NCBI GenBank assembly: GCA_964569865.1
Contig: CAZMVQ010000088.1
Span: 1-8,838, forward strand
Direction of reading: 5' to 3'
DNA: 8,838 nucleotides
Source: DROE01 sp964569865
Lineage (GTDB): Bacteria > Pseudomonadota > Alphaproteobacteria > Rhizobiales > Devosiaceae
The notes beneath the pieces were generated by a model. The model saw only the letters and a program-made list of their open reading frames with translations. It was not told the origin of the DNA and did not search any database. The position numbers were made by a program, and so were the translations under genes. Below are positions 7,108 to 8,838 of this stretch, in pieces (positions within the stretch are counted from its first letter, which is position 1; each line of letters opens with the position of its first letter).

Positions 7108-7706
7108 GGTAGAGCAATCGGGCAGGCAATGCCGCTTCCCTTGATACCGCAATAACCATCAGGGTTTTTTGCCAGATATTGCTGATGATATTCTTCGCCA
7201 AGATAAAACGCATCGTTAAGCGCAATTTCAGTAGTTACGGGTGCAAAACCATTGGCCCGCAATACAGCGTCATATTCCAGCTTGCTTTGCTCAGCCTGTT
7301 CTTTTTGCTCTTTGTTTTGAACAAATATTGCCGAGCGGTACTGGCTTCCAACATCGTTGCCCTGACGCATTCCCTGAGTTGGGTCATGCTGCTCCCAGAA
7401 GGTTTTTAAAAGTTTTGCATATGAAATTTGTGCCGGGTCAAAGATGATTTTTACTATCTCGGCATGTCCGGTTTTTCCCGAGCACACCGCTTCATAAGTT
7501 GGGTTTTTATTATGGCCACCCTGATAGCCAACTGCCGTTACATAAACCCCCTCAAGAGACCAGAACAGGCGCTCTGCCCCCCAAAAGCAGCCCATGCCAA
7601 AACAAACCGTTTGAAAGCCATCAGGAAACGGGCCGACAAGAGAATGACCTGAAACAAAATGGCGTTGGGCCGAGGCGGTGGATTTTGCAAATGTTGGAAA
7701 AGACAT
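7104..7706 (-). CDS. msrA: Peptide-methionine (S)-S-oxide reductase MsrA
   Basis: A 200-residue enzyme that reduces the S-epimer of methionine sulfoxide in proteins and free methionine. The catalytic motif GCFWG has nucleophile Cys40; VGYQGGH, the GHAE glutamate region, GNDVGSQYRSAI and EEYHQQYL follow. Two recycling cysteines, Cys186 in GYCG and Cys195 near the end, give the three-cysteine thioredoxin-dependent chemistry of the Escherichia coli enzyme. The N-terminal extension with VSGHSLVGPFPDG also resembles that longer form. No signal peptide is seen, so it is cytosolic. ATG 7706 has GGA 6 bases upstream. It follows the 125-residue membrane protein by 44 bases holding a tandem 16-bp repeat, and overlaps the MmcQ/YjbR gene by 4 bases. 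Confidence 0.96.
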   Translation of the reverse strand: MSFPTFAKSTASAQRHFVSGHSLVGPFPDGFQTVCFGMGCFWGAERLFWSLEGVYVTAVGYQGGHNKNPTYEAVCSGKTGHAEIVKIIFDPAQISYAKLLKTFWEQHDPTQGMRQGNDVGSQYRSAIFVQNKEQKEQAEQSKLEYDAVLRANGFAPVTTEIALNDAFYLGEEYHQQYLAKNPDGYCGIKGSGIACPIALP

Positions 7707-7715
7707 ATTCTATCC

Positions 7716-7755
7716 AAATGATTTCATCATGTTTTATTTAAATGATTTCATCATG
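7716..7755. repeat. Two exact 16-bp direct repeats before msrA, each with an internal dyad
   Basis: AAATGATTTCATCATG occurs at 7716-7731 and 7740-7755, separated by 8 AT bases (period 24). Each copy contains the dyad ATGAT-TTC-ATCAT. The right copy overlaps the stop of the 125-residue gene and the left copy ends 9 bases from the msrA start. On the minus strand each copy opens a six-codon frame (MMKSFK and MMKSFG). It could be a replication-slippage duplication or a pair of protein-binding sites. Confidence 0.7.
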
Positions 7756-8128
7756 CGGGCTTTTCGCCAGACTTGGTGCCTGATTTGGAAAATTTGATGA
7801 ATACGGAGCTGAGCAGCAAACAAAACACTGCAACAAACAGCAGAGCCATCCAGCTTGGCCACGCCAATATGGTGACCAGAAATGGATCCCACAGGGTGGG
7901 GCTGACCCGGCGCTCAATAATAGCGCCAAATAACGGCAGACTGGGGGTGCTCAAAATATTGGCAAACGGATCGTTTTGAAACCAGACCTGCCCCAATGAA
8001 GAAAAGGCCCGCGAATTATCAGGAAACCAGACCATGACCTCAAAAAACAGCATCAAGGCACCAAAAGAAGCGGTAATGATGCCAAGCACCGCCGAGATCG
8101 CTTTGATTATTTTCATAATTATTTTCAT
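7751..8128 (-). CDS. Small two-helix membrane protein, unknown function
   Basis: A 125-residue protein I cannot name. Helix 1 spans about 10-33 and helix 2 about 91-111. The loop between has SSLGQVW (43-49) and ends LWDPFLVTILAWPSW (79-93); the tail is basic and hydrophilic (KFSKSGTKSGEKPA). The loop motifs recur with the same W-x9-WPxW spacing in the 100-residue neighbour, so the two look like diverged paralogues. ATG 8128 has AGGA 8 bases upstream. A 12-bp near-exact duplication gives a second ATG at 8116, which lacks a ribosome site. Its TGA lies 44 bases before msrA. Confidence 0.75.
   Translation of the reverse strand: MKIIMKIIKAISAVLGIITASFGALMLFFEVMVWFPDNSRAFSSLGQVWFQNDPFANILSTPSLPLFGAIIERRVSPTLWDPFLVTILAWPSWMALLFVAVFCLLLSSVFIKFSKSGTKSGEKPA
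8105..8128 (-). repeat. 12-bp tandem duplication at the start of the 125-residue gene
   Basis: ATGAAAATAATT is followed at once by ATGAAAATAATC, so the protein begins MKIIMKII. Eleven of twelve bases match. It is a small slippage-type duplication that doubles the start codon; only the first copy has a ribosome site at a fair distance. Confidence 0.7.
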
Positions 8129-8158
8129 AATTTTATTCCTGTTTATTAAGTCTACAAT

Positions 8159-8461
8159 CTAGCGTCGTTTTTCACTACGGCCGACAAAAATCAAAAAAAC
8201 TCCCGGCAGGCCGAACATTATCCATCCCGGCCACTCTAACATGGGCAGCCCGATCACCTCCCACACAATTCTTAGTGAACCTTGTGTGCTTGTCTGTTGC
8301 AACCAGGACAGACTTTCAGCATGGGCCAAAATCCATATATTGCCAACACTAGTTGCAACAAAATTTGATGCAGCTAAGGATTTTGTTCCATCCATAACCA
8401 AAAGAACGACACTCATCCCCAATAACCATGTGCCGGTAATACGTAACAAAAAACTCATCAT
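8159..8461 (-). CDS. Small two-helix membrane protein, unknown function (paralogue of the next gene)
   Basis: A 100-residue protein with helix 1 at about 4-24 (ending VMDGTKSLA), a loop of about 50 residues and helix 2 at about 78-94, ending in GRSEKRR, a cytosolic positive tail that suggests both ends are inside and the loop outside. The loop holds SVGNIW (38-43) and VWEVIGLPMLEWPGW (66-80). Similar small proteins are my recollection from other alphaproteobacteria, without a known role. The start is ATG 8461 or the adjacent ATG 8458; the ribosome site is poor. It is the first gene of the minus-strand unit, 30 bases before the 125-residue gene. Confidence 0.72.
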   Translation of the reverse strand: MMSFLLRITGTWLLGMSVVLLVMDGTKSLAASNFVATSVGNIWILAHAESLSWLQQTSTQGSLRIVWEVIGLPMLEWPGWIMFGLPGVFLIFVGRSEKRR

Positions 8462-8506
8462 CTACTAAATTCACTTTTTTGAGGATACGCGCCCTAAACA
8501 AATCCG

Positions 8507-8519
8507 CTGTGTCACACAG
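8507..8519. promoter_or_regulatory. 13-bp perfect palindrome upstream of the small-membrane-protein operon
   Basis: CTGTGT-C-ACACAG is a perfect 6-1-6 palindrome 46 bases before the 100-residue gene. It could be an operator. It does not fit the CRP site, whose half-sites are further apart. Confidence 0.35.
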
Positions 8520-8529
8520 TTTGATACTA

Positions 8530-8588
8530 GTGCGCAAGGTTGGGCAAAATTTGTTCAATTTGCACAATATAAATCAGAGCTTGCACAA
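8530..8588. promoter_or_regulatory. Helically phased cluster of TTGNNCAA sites
   Basis: Four exact TTGNNCAA sites start at 8540 (GG centre), 8551 (TT), 8560 (CA) and 8581 (CA), and a one-mismatch copy GTGCGCAA starts at 8530. The steps are 10, 11, 9 and 21 bases, close to one or two DNA turns, so all sites would face the same side. The last is extended to GCTTG-CA-CAAGC. The cluster lies about 70-130 bases upstream of the small membrane protein/msrA operon, a promoter-proximal position. The binding protein is not known to me. Confidence 0.45.
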
Positions 8589-8666
8589 GCCAAAAACAAA
8601 GTTATAGTGCGCGCCGCTCGGCAGGCTTTTTTTGCCCTTTTGTCGAGCCGTTAAAAGGTGCCCATT

Positions 8667-8721
8667 TGGTCGAAGGCGCACCTTAATTTTGGCAATCGCC
8701 AAAATATATCTTTCTTGGGGC
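8667..8721. repeat. 55-bp direct repeat, copy 1
   Basis: It is identical over all 55 bases to 8784-8838; the bases before the copies differ (T and G). It begins with the tRNA-Ser D-loop sequence TGGTCGAAGGCGCACC and contains the hairpin ATTTTGGC-AATC-GCCAAAAT (8686-8705). The 15 bases before it (8652-8666) match the tRNA-Ser 5' end at 8 positions, so this copy may continue leftward as a decayed tRNA start. Confidence 0.9.
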
Positions 8722-8768
8722 GCACGCTTGCTCCGACCCCTCGGGCTTTAGCTCGATGATATACTGAC

Positions 8769-8799
8769 GGAGAGGTGGCCGAGTGGTCGAAGGCGCACC
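8769..8799 (+). pseudogene. tRNA-Ser 5' fragment (acceptor strand, D-arm, start of anticodon stem)
   Basis: GGAGAGG (acceptor 5' strand), TG, the D-stem GCC with partner GGC around GAGTGGTCGAA, and GCACC match the start of alphaproteobacterial serine tRNAs. After about base 30 the sequence departs: no anticodon stem can close and the following bases are the AT-rich hairpin of the 55-bp repeat, with no sign of the variable arm or T-arm before the window ends. It is therefore a fragment or a chimeric junction, not a working gene as it stands. Confidence 0.6.
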
Positions 8800-8838
8800 T
8801 TAATTTTGGCAATCGCCAAAATATATCTTTCTTGGGGC
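8784..8838. repeat. 55-bp direct repeat, copy 2, ending at the last base
   Basis: Exact copy of 8667-8721, 117 bases downstream, here preceded by a proper tRNA-Ser 5' end. It stops exactly at the window end. A terminal repeat of exactly 55 bases is what a de Bruijn assembler using k=55 leaves at an unresolved branch, so what follows in the genome may be another 117-bp unit or something else. Confidence 0.9.

Larger units (their letters stand above)
8462..8838. other. Non-coding right end with regulatory-looking motifs and a tRNA-derived repeat
   Basis: No credible gene is seen in this 377-base stretch. It holds a 13-bp palindrome, a cluster of TTGNNCAA sites, a T-rich nested partial hairpin near 8610-8650, two copies of a 55-bp repeat and a 5' tRNA-Ser fragment. 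No strong sigma-70 promoter for the leftward operon is evident, although TTGCCC (8547-8542) and TATCAA (8526-8521) with 15 bp between are the nearest match. Confidence 0.7.

Noticed and set aside
8349..8567. 72-residue minus-strand open frame
   Set aside because: It runs in another frame over the 100-residue membrane protein gene and through the palindrome and TTGNNCAA sites, with no family resemblance.
8608..8650. Intrinsic terminator around the GGC-T7-GCC stretch
   Set aside because: The stem is only 3-5 bp with mismatches and the T run is in the loop, not after the stem.
8667..8838. CRISPR array or phage attachment-site pair
   Set aside because: Only two copies occur, with a 62-base gap of unrelated type and no cas or integrase gene nearby; an attachment site in a tRNA usually duplicates its 3' end, not the 5' half.

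Overview
The window reads as chromosomal DNA of an alphaproteobacterium. The grounds are the serine-tRNA start near the right end (GGAGAGGTGGCCGAGTGG...), which is typical of that class, the look of the proteins, and a CtrA-like site. Base composition is fairly balanced with AT-rich intergenic stretches, unlike high-GC rhizobia. Species cannot be told. Nothing looks like a phage, plasmid or insertion sequence.

Left part (1-2929, minus strand, read right to left): a polar-amino-acid ABC uptake operon with its own promoter. The order is periplasmic binding protein (2828-2001), single permease (1990-1121) and ATPase (1114-383). It is followed 89 bases later by the start of an iodotyrosine-deiodinase-like nitroreductase (293-1, cut by the window edge). 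A strong hairpin lies just inside the permease gene and could set binding protein above permease and ATPase in amount.

Middle (3151-6702, plus strand): a SulP anion transporter with a STAS domain, divergent from the ABC operon, then a large membrane protein resembling GT-C glycosyltransferases of the STT3/oligosaccharyltransferase type.

Right part (8461-6709, minus strand): a compact four-gene unit converging on the GT-C gene with only 6 bases between. Two small two-helix membrane proteins that look like paralogues are followed by methionine sulfoxide reductase MsrA and a MmcQ/YjbR-family protein. The last two genes overlap by ATGA.

Right end (8462-8838): non-coding and the most unusual stretch. 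It has a 13-bp palindrome, a helically phased cluster of TTGNNCAA sites, and a 5' tRNA-Ser fragment inside an exact 55-bp direct repeat whose second copy stops at the last base. The repeat length and position suggest a k=55 de Bruijn assembly breakpoint in a real 117-bp repeat, so this end should be read with caution. No single new system is proven; the best leads are the phased sites before the small-membrane-protein/msrA operon and the tRNA-derived repeat.
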